DNA of 8,111 nucleotides from Alphaproteobacteria bacterium (GCA_028693775.1 JAQUUS010000057.1:1-8111); one strand, 5' to 3'; shown: positions 1-7,350, counted from the stretch's first letter. Numbers and translations: made by a program. The notes: generated by a model not told the origin, from the sequence alone.

Positions 1-1451
1 ATACGCGCTGCCGCTTCCCAGCCGATTGCGTATTTGGGCGCGGTTTTCGTGACGAGGGAAATGATGTCCATCGCCTGCTTTTTGTCTCCGCTGTAACTGA
101 CAATCTGCGCAAGGCGAACACGCGCCGCGCTGTTGCCCGGGTCCAGATCGATGAGCTTTTTGATGGTGTCGATGGCTAAATCGGCATGGTTTTGCGCAAA
201 GTAGGTTTCGCCGAGCAAAAGCATCGCTTCGCGGTCGTTCGGCGCATTGCGCAAAATGGAGCGAAGATCGGAAACCGCATCTTCGTAGTATCCGTTGATG
301 AAAGCCAGATTGGCTTTGACCAGCAAGGCCGAGCGGTTATCCGGCTCTTTGGACAAGACGGTCGTGATAAGCCTTTTGGCCGAATCCTGATTGCCCCGTT
401 TGATATCGATGCGCGCAAGGAACGTCCGGGCGTTAAGTCCGGGAGGGTTGTTTTCTCTGCGCTCAACGATCTTGTTCAAAAGCTCGACTGCCTTTTCCAT
501 GGAATCGTTCGAGGCGTAGAGGTCGGCAAGCCAGAAATAGAGATCGTCGTTCGAAGGATAGTCTTCTATCAGTTTCTTTATCTCGGCTTCGGCGACATCG
601 GAACTCCTATTTTTGTTCAGAAATACAACAAGCAGGCGCTTGAAATCCCAGTTTTTCGGACGCTCTTTTACGCTATCGCGCAAAAAGGCTTCCGCTTCGT
701 CGAGCATCTTGGCGTTGACGTATATCGATGCAAGGTCGGCTCGGAACTCAGCCGTATCGGGCTTGAGCTTGAAGACCGCCGTGTAGGATTCGGCTACCTT
801 GGGAATGTCTTGCGCTTTCTCATACAGCATCACGCGCAGCAAGGCCAAGGCAAGGTTATCCGGGTTGCGGCCAATGCCTTCGTTGATTGTTGAGATGGCC
901 TTGTCGAATTGATTCTGCGCTGAATAGGCCCCCATGAGCGCCGAACAAGCGGATACGTTTGTTGGATCGAGATCCAACGCCTGACGCGCTTCTATTTCGG
1001 CTTCGTCAAATTTCTTTTGCCTCAGAAGAAGCGCCGCAGCAATCGCATGGGCCTCTGCATTCTTCGGATCGTCGGCAAGAGCGGCCGATATTCTTTTCTG
1101 GGCTTCTTCGTGCTGGCCGGCGGCCAGGTAGTATTGCGCAACTTTCAATGCGGCCGGGTAGTAACGCGCGTTCTGCTGCTCGGCTGCCATATAATTCGAA
1201 AAGGCGCTCCGCAAATCGCCCTTCTGCTCATCCACAAGCCCTAACCGGTAATACGGCTCCGCATGGGTCGGCTGGAGCTTGAGCGCGTTTTTATATTCGA
1301 CGCGCGCTTTGTCCAGCTCGCCCTCTTCCATAAGCGCATTTCCGCGTTTGATATGGCGCGCTTCCTTCTGTTGGTCATTGTCACATCCGGCAGACAAAAA
1401 CACCACGCTCAGACAGGCGACGAGGGTCAGGAGTCTTTTTCCGATTTTCAT
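1..1451 (-). CDS. prsT: TPR-repeat lipoprotein, PrsT-like, of the XrtA/PEP-CTERM EPS system (partial, C-terminus outside window)
   Basis: The frame is open from the ATG at 1451 to the left edge, giving 483 codons with no stop; the C-terminus is missing. The N-terminus is a lipoprotein signal: basic KIGKR, a hydrophobic stretch, then the lipobox LSAGC with the acylated Cys at residue 23. Residue +2 is Asp, which in E. coli retains lipoproteins in the inner membrane; whether that holds here is unknown. From about residue 28 the protein is a run of 34-residue TPR helical repeats. Clear units lie at about 28-61, 130-163, 164-197, 371-404, 405-438 and 439-472, each ending in a DP/EP/AP turn. AGGT at 1460-1457, five bases before the ATG, is the ribosome binding site. 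The N-terminal repeat pattern and the EPS neighbours fit the large PrsT TPR lipoproteins of PEP-CTERM systems, which are usually around 900 residues. A general EPS scaffold lipoprotein (AlgK/PelB-like in role) is the alternative. TPR lipoprotein is certain; PrsT is likely. Confidence 0.85.
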   Translation of the reverse strand, partial: MKIGKRLLTLVACLSVVFLSAGCDNDQQKEARHIKRGNALMEEGELDKARVEYKNALKLQPTHAEPYYRLGLVDEQKGDLRSAFSNYMAAEQQNARYYPAALKVAQYYLAAGQHEEAQKRISAALADDPKNAEAHAIAAALLLRQKKFDEAEIEARQALDLDPTNVSACSALMGAYSAQNQFDKAISTINEGIGRNPDNLALALLRVMLYEKAQDIPKVAESYTAVFKLKPDTAEFRADLASIYVNAKMLDEAEAFLRDSVKERPKNWDFKRLLVVFLNKNRSSDVAEAEIKKLIEDYPSNDDLYFWLADLYASNDSMEKAVELLNKIVERRENNPPGLNARTFLARIDIKRGNQDSAKRLITTVLSKEPDNRSALLVKANLAFINGYYEDAVSDLRSILRNAPNDREAMLLLGETYFAQNHADLAIDTIKKLIDLDPGNSAARVRLAQIVSYSGDKKQAMDIISLVTKTAPKYAIGWEAAAR

Positions 1452-1472
1452 TTTTTACCTGCGAATACAAAA

Positions 1473-1487
1473 GGAACACCCATGCCA
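1473..1487 (-). promoter_or_regulatory. Possible sigma-54-like promoter before the TPR lipoprotein gene
   Basis: In the 99-base gap between the guanylyltransferase and lipoprotein genes the minus strand reads TGGCATGGGTGTTCC. Against the sigma-54 consensus TGGCACG-N4-TTGC it matches 9 of 11 fixed positions with correct spacing. One mismatch is in the important GC of the -12 element (CC here). The predicted start of transcription, near 1461, would leave a leader of only about 10 bases with the ribosome binding site at its very end, which weakens the call. The PrsK/PrsR two-component system known from PEP-CTERM bacteria works through sigma-54, which is why the match is recorded. No convincing sigma-70 promoter and no terminator hairpin were found in the gap. 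Confidence 0.2.
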
Positions 1488-1550
1488 AGTTACTGAAACG
1501 CATGACAATCCGCAATACATCAATTTTAAACGGCTTCAAGGGGTTCCGGG

Positions 1551-2993
1551 CTATCCCTGCTCCGCGCGACCGTAATTGTCAGCATAACGAACAATATCGT
1601 CTTCGCCGAGATAGTCGCCGGACTGAACTTCGATCAGATGCAGGTCGATGATGCCGGGGTTTGTGAGGCGATGCGTGGTTCCTTTGGGGATGTAGATCGA
1701 CTCGTTGGGAAACAGCATTTTTTCGATGTCCCCACACTCAACCTTGGCCGCGCCTTCCACGATGATCCAATGCTCGGCACGGTGGTGGTGCATTTGCAAC
1801 GACAAGGATCTGCCAGGCAGGACAACGATATGCTTGACCTGAAACTGCTTGCCTTTGGCAAGGCCTTCGTACGATCCCCACGGCCTGCGCATGACGGCAT
1901 GGTTTTGGGTCAGATCGGGAATAGCCTGCTGGACTGCCGCGACCAGATTTTTGACGCTTTGAGTCTTGGACCGGGGCGTCACAAGCACTGCATCGCGCAT
2001 GGCTACGACGGCGACGTCTTCCATTCCCAAAACGGCCACGGCAGGGCCTTCGGAACGGACATAGGAATTCCGGGTGTCGACGGAGACCACCGAACCCAGC
2101 GTTACGTTGCCGTCATTGTCTTTATCTGTGCTTTGCCACAAGGCTTGCCAGGACCCGACATCGTTCCATTCCATGGAACAGGGAACGACGGCTCCCCGCG
2201 AAGTGTTCTCCATGATAACCCGGTCGAACGGCTCGTTGGGCATGTCCCGATAGGTTTCGGCGTCAAGCGAATAACCGCGCGGATCTTTTATGCCTTTATC
2301 CAGCGCTTTTTGAATCTGCTTCACAAGATCCGGAGCCAGCCTCTTGGCCTCACGGACAAGCGCACGGGGGGAATACAGAAAGATTCCGCTGTTCCATAGT
2401 GCGCCGTCGGCTATTAGCGCCGTTGCTGTTTTGACATCGGGCTTTTCCTTGAAGGAAGAAATACGAAGCACATTTTCGAAAGACAACGCGTCGCCTTTCA
2501 GGATGTAGCCGTATCCCGTTTCGGGACAATCGGGCTTGATACCGAACAAGACGATATAATCGTCCTTGGCGGCGCAGACCGCTTGCAATAAAGCCTCTCG
2601 CCATGCTTGCGGGTCGCCGATAACGTGATCGCTCGGACGCACCAGATGCAGCGCATTGGGGTCCGTTTCGGACAATGCCGCGACAAGGGCCGCAGCTGCG
2701 GTATTTCTGCCCACGGGTTCGAGGAAAACGGCTGCGGGAGTTATATGCGCGGCCTCCAAGGCGTCATGAATCAGAAACTTGTGCCCTTCGTTCCCAACAA
2801 TCGCCGGGGGTAGAAACAACTCGGCATCGCTACAGCTTTTGAGGGTCGAGGTAAACAGATTTTCCTCACCCGTCAGGGGAATAAACTGTTTGGGCGCTTT
2901 GACGCGCGAAACAGGCCACAGACGGGTTCCCGAACCGCCGGAAAGGATAACGGGACGTATTTTGATGGTTGCCACGTTGCACCACGCTTTCAT
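1551..2993 (-). CDS. manC: Bifunctional mannose-1-phosphate guanylyltransferase / mannose-6-phosphate isomerase
   Basis: This cytoplasmic enzyme makes GDP-mannose: the type II isomerase domain interconverts fructose-6-P and mannose-6-P, and the pyrophosphorylase domain joins mannose-1-P to GTP. At 480 residues it has the usual length of the XanB/AlgA/ManC family. The N-terminal domain shows the nucleotide-binding signature ILSGGSGTRLWPVSR (residues 16-30), RPSDH (119-123), FKEKPD (181-186), NSGIF (201-205) and WNDVGSW (276-282). The C-terminal cupin domain starts near RPWGSYEGL (370-378) and carries the metal-binding QMHHHRAEHW (400-409), PKGTTHR (436-442) and a final YADNYGR. MENT at 261-264 replaces the more usual MEKT. 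The ATG at 2993 lies 14 bases after the kinase stop with no clear Shine-Dalgarno, so coupled translation is likely. A GTG at 2975, closer to the family's usual start, is the alternative. The product points to a polymer containing mannose or a sugar derived from it (fucose, rhamnose). Confidence 0.95.
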   Translation of the reverse strand: MKAWCNVATIKIRPVILSGGSGTRLWPVSRVKAPKQFIPLTGEENLFTSTLKSCSDAELFLPPAIVGNEGHKFLIHDALEAAHITPAAVFLEPVGRNTAAAALVAALSETDPNALHLVRPSDHVIGDPQAWREALLQAVCAAKDDYIVLFGIKPDCPETGYGYILKGDALSFENVLRISSFKEKPDVKTATALIADGALWNSGIFLYSPRALVREAKRLAPDLVKQIQKALDKGIKDPRGYSLDAETYRDMPNEPFDRVIMENTSRGAVVPCSMEWNDVGSWQALWQSTDKDNDGNVTLGSVVSVDTRNSYVRSEGPAVAVLGMEDVAVVAMRDAVLVTPRSKTQSVKNLVAAVQQAIPDLTQNHAVMRRPWGSYEGLAKGKQFQVKHIVVLPGRSLSLQMHHHRAEHWIIVEGAAKVECGDIEKMLFPNESIYIPKGTTHRLTNPGIIDLHLIEVQSGDYLGEDDIVRYADNYGRAEQG

Positions 2994-3007
2994 TCTACAG
3001 GGACATG

Positions 3008-3790
3008 TTACCAGCAGTTATTCAGGACCGTCCCGATGACATTTGCACGGCTTAACGAGCCGAGACAACGCTTAAGATCTTCAGGCTTTGTCACCCCGTC
3101 CCGGACAACGACGAGCACAGCGTCAATCTGGGGCATGAAGGCGACCGGATCGTCCTGAAGAAGAACCGGCGGGAGATCGTAGATAACGATGCGGTCAGGA
3201 TACCGGTTTTTAATTTCCTGCGCCAACGAAATCATTTTTGGCGAAATCAACAGCTCGGACGAATTATCGAGCGACGATCCGGCAGGTAGCACGCTGACTC
3301 GTTCGAACGAAGGCCGGGTCAGGCAATCCTTGAGCGGCTTGTCGTTTTTAAGATAGTCCGTCAGTCCATATTGCGTTTTGAGGCCAAGATACTGATCGAG
3401 GCTTGGTTTCCGCAAATCAAGGTCGACAAGCAATACGGATTGCTTGAGATCAAGCGCAATGCTGATGCCGAGATTGACGGATACCGTCGTTTTGCCGTCC
3501 TTGTAATTTGGGCTTGTGATCGCGAGGGCTTTGAAGCCGGACGCTTTCATGATCTGCAAAACCTTCGTGCGCAATTGGCGATAGACGTCCGCCTCAGGCG
3601 AACGCGTACGGTGCGCTACGATGCGGTTTTGCTCAAGCATCCCTTCGTCCAATTCCTGAGAGTCCGAAGCCACAATCGGCGCGGCGCCTACACTTGCGGA
3701 CACGAGTCTCTCACTTCGCTCCGCCTGCTCTGCTTCGAGCGCGGCACGCTGTTGCCTCGATTTTTCCAGTGCTTTTTCAAGTCTATCCAT
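3008..3790 (-). CDS. BY-kinase-like P-loop ATPase, partner of the chain-length determinant (XrtA-associated tyrosine autokinase family)
   Basis: A 260-residue soluble protein of the bacterial tyrosine kinase (CpsD/Wzc C-domain) fold. In such systems the ATPase docks on the cytoplasmic ends of the Wzz-type protein and cycles its assembly. Visible motifs are: an N-terminal helix MDRLEKALEKSR typical of the XrtA-associated group; the oligomerisation motif EADVYRQLRTKV (about 66-77); a Walker A region SPNYKDGKTT (93-102); Walker A' VLLVDLDLRKP (119-129, D123 and D125); and Walker B IVIYDLPP (201-208, D205). Two things are odd. The P-loop has YKDGKT where relatives usually read PGEGKS/T. The protein ends in NNCW, with no tyrosine after Y204, so the tyrosine-rich tail normally autophosphorylated is absent. 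The start is supported by GGAG at 3802-3799, eight bases before the ATG. It lies 20 bases after the chain-length gene. Family membership is firm; true tyrosine kinase activity is uncertain. Confidence 0.9.
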   Translation of the reverse strand: MDRLEKALEKSRQQRAALEAEQAERSERLVSASVGAAPIVASDSQELDEGMLEQNRIVAHRTRSPEADVYRQLRTKVLQIMKASGFKALAITSPNYKDGKTTVSVNLGISIALDLKQSVLLVDLDLRKPSLDQYLGLKTQYGLTDYLKNDKPLKDCLTRPSFERVSVLPAGSSLDNSSELLISPKMISLAQEIKNRYPDRIVIYDLPPVLLQDDPVAFMPQIDAVLVVVRDGVTKPEDLKRCLGSLSRANVIGTVLNNCW

Positions 3791-3810
3791 AAGCTATTCT
3801 CCGGCAGCGA

Positions 3811-5547
3811 TCAGGGCTGCATATTCTTTTTGAAAAAATCAGCGAACGTCGCCGCCGCCTTTTTGCACTTTCCGACATATTCACGATCCGGATCGACACG
3901 ATCCAGTACGCGAGATCCATATACGGAAAAAAGATTCAAACCCGCGCGCTTCATGCGGAAGTATGCGGAATTCTTGATCTCTTCTTTTGTATAGATATGC
4001 GGAATTTCAACGAGCGGAAGTGCGCCGATCGCATGCCCAAGCATCCTTGGGCCGACAATTGCGCCGCTTAGCAATTGCGCTGCCACTACTGCGGCCAAAC
4101 CACAGAAGATCGAAGCGACAAGGCTGGCCAAGAGAAGAAGCTTCCGCCTGGGCTGCGTATCCATCGGCAATTCGGGAGGATTGACGAGGCTCAGCCGCTC
4201 TCCCTTCCGGTCCTGTTCAACCTGCGTGTGCATATCCGCGATCATTTTCTTTTCCTTGATCTCGCGGTAGCGTATTTGCGCGTTTTCATAATCGCGAGTC
4301 AGCGCGGCAAGTTCTCTTTCAGCCTGCGGATTCTGCACCAGCACTTTTTGATAATTATCCAGCTGGGTCTGTATGTCGGCGCGCTGGGCTGTGAGCGACT
4401 TGCGCTGCTCTTCAAGAATGTGGAACTGGGCAACCAATTGCAGATAGGCAGGATTATCGGCATCTTCGATGATGCCGTCGCCGTCCGTTCCGGGGGCTTG
4501 GGCGCTCAGTTTGCCCTCAAGCGTTCCGAGCTTGTTTTTCAAAGCCACAACGTCGGGATGCTCGGGGCCATATTCCTTTTGAGAGGTTTCCAGCTTGGTG
4601 CGGACATCGTCGATCTGCGCCTTCAACGAAGCCGACGATTTTACGTCTCTTTTGCGAACCTGCGCTTGAAGAGCCGCGATTTGATTGCGCACTTTTATGA
4701 CATCCGGGTGCTCCGGGCCATATTGAGATGTCATAGCCGCATAATGCGATTTCAGGGCCTTCAATTCGGTCGTAGGCGTCGTCAGGGATTGGCCGTCAAC
4801 GCTGACGCGCGAGTATGGGTCGGTTGCGACGAGCTGGGCTCTCAGCGCAGATAACGAGCCGGTGGTTGCCGTCAGCTGATTGTCGATGCCCTGAAGATTT
4901 TGCGATAATGAACTCGCAATTTGCTGGTTATATGCAAAATTCTCAGGACGGCTCAGACCGTTCTTTTCGTGATACTCGGCAATCTTCTTTTCCTGCTCGG
5001 TCAACGATGCCTCAAGGACTTCGATTTGCGTTCCGAAAAAGGCAGAGGTTTGCTGAGCTTCGGACCGCCTCGCTTTGAGGTCTTCGTCGAGAAATCTCGA
5101 AACGAGCTCGTCCGTTACCTGCTGACTGCGCAGCGGTTCGTGATAATCGAAGCTGACCCTGAACGCGATCATTCCTTCCTTACCCGAGGCCGCGACAAAA
5201 TCCAGCTTGATTTTCTTTCGCATTCCGCTGGCGATCGCTGCAATCGGCAAAGATTTGCGCGAGGCCGGATATAGATTGAACTTGGTGATAATTTCGGCAA
5301 GGGTTCCGGTCGACAAAACCTTTTGCTGGATTTCGCTGATCCGGCGCTCAGCAGACGACGTTTTGTCGCGCTGCGCAGCGGGCGTCACTTCAGGCTGTTC
5401 GATTTGTATGGTCGCAGTCGATCTGTAATTGGACCACCTCGATACAAAAACCAGCGATAATGCCAATAATAGCGCCGCCGACAAGAAAAATATTTTCTTC
5501 CATCTGCGAAAAATTGCGATGCAATCGCCGAGCGTCAGTTCTTCCAT
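3811..5547 (-). CDS. Wzz/GumC-type polysaccharide chain-length determinant (XrtA-associated)
   Basis: A 578-residue inner-membrane polysaccharide co-polymerase that sets polymer length and works with the ATPase encoded next. TM1 spans about 19-36 after a short cytoplasmic segment (MEELTLGDCIAIFRRW). A long periplasmic domain follows, mostly coiled coil (about 165-345 and 370-450). The proline-rich NPPELPMDTQP (457-466) comes just before TM2 at about 469-491, as in Wzz proteins. The motif YGPEHPDV occurs twice, at residues 276-283 and 326-333, exactly 50 residues apart; this motif is typical of GumC-like coiled coils. After TM2 there is an unusually long cytoplasmic tail of about 87 residues with four tyrosines (519, 529, 543, 557). 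There is no fused kinase domain; the ATPase is separate. GGGG at 5557-5554, six bases before the ATG, is the ribosome binding site. It lies 45 bases after the beta-barrel gene. Confidence 0.92.
   Translation of the reverse strand: MEELTLGDCIAIFRRWKKIFFLSAALLLALSLVFVSRWSNYRSTATIQIEQPEVTPAAQRDKTSSAERRISEIQQKVLSTGTLAEIITKFNLYPASRKSLPIAAIASGMRKKIKLDFVAASGKEGMIAFRVSFDYHEPLRSQQVTDELVSRFLDEDLKARRSEAQQTSAFFGTQIEVLEASLTEQEKKIAEYHEKNGLSRPENFAYNQQIASSLSQNLQGIDNQLTATTGSLSALRAQLVATDPYSRVSVDGQSLTTPTTELKALKSHYAAMTSQYGPEHPDVIKVRNQIAALQAQVRKRDVKSSASLKAQIDDVRTKLETSQKEYGPEHPDVVALKNKLGTLEGKLSAQAPGTDGDGIIEDADNPAYLQLVAQFHILEEQRKSLTAQRADIQTQLDNYQKVLVQNPQAERELAALTRDYENAQIRYREIKEKKMIADMHTQVEQDRKGERLSLVNPPELPMDTQPRRKLLLLASLVASIFCGLAAVVAAQLLSGAIVGPRMLGHAIGALPLVEIPHIYTKEEIKNSAYFRMKRAGLNLFSVYGSRVLDRVDPDREYVGKCKKAAATFADFFKKNMQP
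4549..4722 (-). repeat. Internal YGPEHPDV repeat in the chain-length gene (two copies, 150-bp period)
   Basis: Two 24-base segments, 4722-4699 and 4572-4549, both encode YGPEHPDV and begin exactly 150 bases apart. They differ only at codon third positions (for example CCG against CCC, CAC against CAT). The residues that follow are also alike: IKVRNQIAALQAQV and VALKNKLGTLEGKL share the heptad pattern. The synonymous differences indicate an old duplication or selection on the protein motif, not a recent DNA duplication. Confidence 0.8.
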
Positions 5548-5592
5548 TTTTTTCCCCGATCATTTCGATCGTTATTCAAACATCAATTTGCC

Positions 5593-6747
5593 TTACAGAT
5601 CCCATTCCACGGGATGGTATGCCAGACCGATCGTCACGGCATGGTCCTCGGCATTTGTCGATTCAGCGACAAACGTCTCGTAACGATAGGCATATTGTGT
5701 GGTTATATCGAGGCAATCCGTAGCGTGATAGGACAGGCCTACGCTTCCTCCCGACAGAACTTCCGAACTTCCTGCGGAATAGACCTCATAGGAGGAATTC
5801 CTGTGATTTGCCGCATAGGTGAGCGTAAAGGACGGGTTGACATTGTGCTGCCCCTTCAACGAGACCGATGTCTGCAAGGCATCCTGACCGTTTCCGTTGG
5901 CGTTCTGCGACCGCACAGCACGCAAGACTATGCTGTCCTGCTCGGCGCGATAGGTCAGGCCACCGTCAAACACATAGTTCCAACTCCAATCGCTTACGAC
6001 AGTGCCGTAGGCATACTGCTTGTTCGCCTGTACGCCTGCCGACGCATTGCCGGTAAGGCGTTCGGAAAAAATTCTCGTCCAGCCCAATGACGGGCTGAAT
6101 GTATCGGAACGGCTGGCGTCGTTTCGCGATGTCTCATAACGATTGAAAGGGACGGACAACACAGCCGTATTGAATTCATCGAATTCATACCCGAAAGACG
6201 CCGATGCAGAATATGTGTTGTAGTTCTGGAGCAACGAGCTGTCATATCGCGACAAATTCCCGGATCCTGCAATGGAAACAGTATTTCCGGGCAAGGGCAT
6301 GTAGCCGATGGAAAGCGAAGATGTCACACCCGTATGGCGAGCGATGCTGGAGGAATTGTCGTAGGAGCTTTCTTCGCTCGACCGCGTTGTGTCATACGTT
6401 GCCGCATGATTGGTGGAGACGCTCCAGCGACTGTTCTTTTTGCTATATCCCAGCGTTGCTCCAAGGTCAGTTGAATCGTACGACTTTTGGTTGGTAACGT
6501 TCTCGTCCAGCCGAACGGACAGCTTCAACGACGACAACGGCGTTGTATCGCTAAAAACCACTCCGGGGGTCGTCGTTGACATCCACAGAGCCCTACTGCC
6601 GCTTGTTGTTAACAATGGGTTAGACGACCAGGACGCTTTTTGCGAAACCGTCGCAGATACTTGTCCTGCGGCAGCAGGTGCCGCTGCAGCCAGGACAAAT
6701 CCAAAAATCGCGGCGCTCAAAAGGACGCTACGTTTGAGGCTCTGCAT
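5593..6747 (-). CDS. Outer-membrane beta-barrel protein of the EPS locus (PEP-CTERM-associated OM protein type)
   Basis: From the ATG at 6747 this encodes 384 residues. It opens with a Sec signal peptide: MQSLKR, a hydrophobic and alanine-rich core, and probable cleavage after AAA at residue 27. The mature part is rich in Ser, Thr, Tyr and Asn, with many alternating-hydrophobic stretches (for example SASASFGYEF, TVSIAGSGNL, HAVTIGLAYH) separated by polar turns, the pattern of an outer-membrane barrel. There is no enzymatic motif. The early SNPLL, followed by TPGVVFSDTTPLSSL, resembles the start of PEP-CTERM-associated outer-membrane proteins (TIGR03016-like) and BBP2-type barrels. The chain ends EWDL, so the usual terminal aromatic residue is displaced. 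It lies 24 bases after the export gene and 45 before the chain-length gene, so a role as the outer-membrane pore for the polymer is likely but inferred. Barrel nature is well supported; the exact family is less sure. Confidence 0.8.
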   Translation of the reverse strand: MQSLKRSVLLSAAIFGFVLAAAAPAAAGQVSATVSQKASWSSNPLLTTSGSRALWMSTTTPGVVFSDTTPLSSLKLSVRLDENVTNQKSYDSTDLGATLGYSKKNSRWSVSTNHAATYDTTRSSEESSYDNSSSIARHTGVTSSLSIGYMPLPGNTVSIAGSGNLSRYDSSLLQNYNTYSASASFGYEFDEFNTAVLSVPFNRYETSRNDASRSDTFSPSLGWTRIFSERLTGNASAGVQANKQYAYGTVVSDWSWNYVFDGGLTYRAEQDSIVLRAVRSQNANGNGQDALQTSVSLKGQHNVNPSFTLTYAANHRNSSYEVYSAGSSEVLSGGSVGLSYHATDCLDITTQYAYRYETFVAESTNAEDHAVTIGLAYHPVEWDL

Positions 6748-6755
6748 ATCGTAAA

Positions 6756-6759
6756 CCCT
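6756..6759 (-). promoter_or_regulatory. Ribosome binding site that decides the beta-barrel start
   Basis: AGGG on the minus strand lies eight bases before the ATG at 6747. The in-frame ATG at 6768 has no Shine-Dalgarno at useful spacing and would add seven residues (MAHRVYD) before the signal peptide. The 6747 start gives a normal MQSLKR signal-peptide N-terminus, so it is preferred. Confidence 0.65.
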
Positions 6760-6771
6760 ATGAGCCATGTT

Positions 6772-7344
6772 TTAAAAGAGGCCTGCCGTCGGAACGATAA
6801 TCACGTCGCCCGGCTGGAGGACGAAATCCCGATCCAGATTGTTGCCCGAAACAATGTCGCTATAGGGCACAGGAATGGCGTCGTCAGACTCTCCACGGTG
6901 CCGCATGATGATGATGGCGTCGTCATCGGCATAGGGGGTCAATCCGCCCGCCTGGCTCAGGGCCTGCATGGTCGTCAACTGACGGCCCAAGAGGATCTCT
7001 CCAGGTTTGTTAACCTGTCCGATCACGTTAACCGTATGTCCCATGGCGGCCTTTACCGTAACCGTTACGGTCGCATTGGGTATAAACTTCTTTAGTTTAT
7101 GTTTTACAAGGGATTGCAGCTCGTCGAGGGTGCTCCCCTGCGCTTTAACCGAACCGATAAGGGGAAATGTAATATCCCCGTCGGGAAGAACCAGCACTTC
7201 GCGGTCCAAGCCTTCTTCTTTCCATACCGTTATTTGCAGAACATCGCCTGCGATGATCTTAAAGGGGGCCGCCTCGACGGAGGCCGCACGCGATACGGAG
7301 GGCATTGCGAGCAGTAATGCCAATAAAATCAATACCTTTTTCAT
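6772..7344 (-). CDS. Polysaccharide export (OPX/Wza-like) periplasmic protein, XrtA-associated type
   Basis: From the ATG at 7344 this is 190 residues: a signal peptide (MKKVLILLALLLAMPSVSRA, cleavage near residue 20) followed by the polysaccharide export domain. The family pattern is clear: FKIIAGDVLQITVWKEEGLD (28-47), LPDGDITFPLIGSV, KLKKFIPNATVTVTV, then the SLBB-like part VIGQVNKPGEILL and TTMQALSQAGGLTPYADDD, ending in LQPGDVIIVP. These match the short export proteins of XrtA loci. It lacks any cysteine, hence has no lipobox, and it stops soon after the domain, without the extra domains and C-terminal amphipathic helix by which E. coli Wza (about 360 residues) crosses the outer membrane. 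It probably needs a separate outer-membrane pore, and the next gene encodes a barrel. The longer reading from 7407 is rejected because the TATAAT promoter lies inside it. It is the first gene of the leftward operon. Confidence 0.92.
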   Translation of the reverse strand: MKKVLILLALLLAMPSVSRAASVEAAPFKIIAGDVLQITVWKEEGLDREVLVLPDGDITFPLIGSVKAQGSTLDELQSLVKHKLKKFIPNATVTVTVKAAMGHTVNVIGQVNKPGEILLGRQLTTMQALSQAGGLTPYADDDAIIIMRHRGESDDAIPVPYSDIVSGNNLDRDFVLQPGDVIIVPTAGLF

Positions 7345-7350
7345 TTTTTG

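Noticed and set aside
186..893. Plus-strand open frame of 235 codons
   Set aside because: It is antisense to the TPR lipoprotein gene, which is open over its full length with clear 34-residue repeats; the plus-strand product has no recognisable domain.
1462..1488. TTGGCA with TATTCG as a sigma-70 promoter for the lipoprotein gene
   Set aside because: The spacer is only 15 bases and transcription would start within the ribosome binding site.
1452..1550. Transcription terminator after the guanylyltransferase gene
   Set aside because: No GC-rich stem followed by a T run could be drawn; the only pairing, between a GGAACC-type segment and a GGTGTTCC segment about 45 bases away, is imperfect and lacks a T tract at the right place.
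4075..4854. Plus-strand open frame of 259 codons
   Set aside because: Antisense shadow of the chain-length gene, whose coiled coil, transmembrane segments and motifs are clear on the minus strand.
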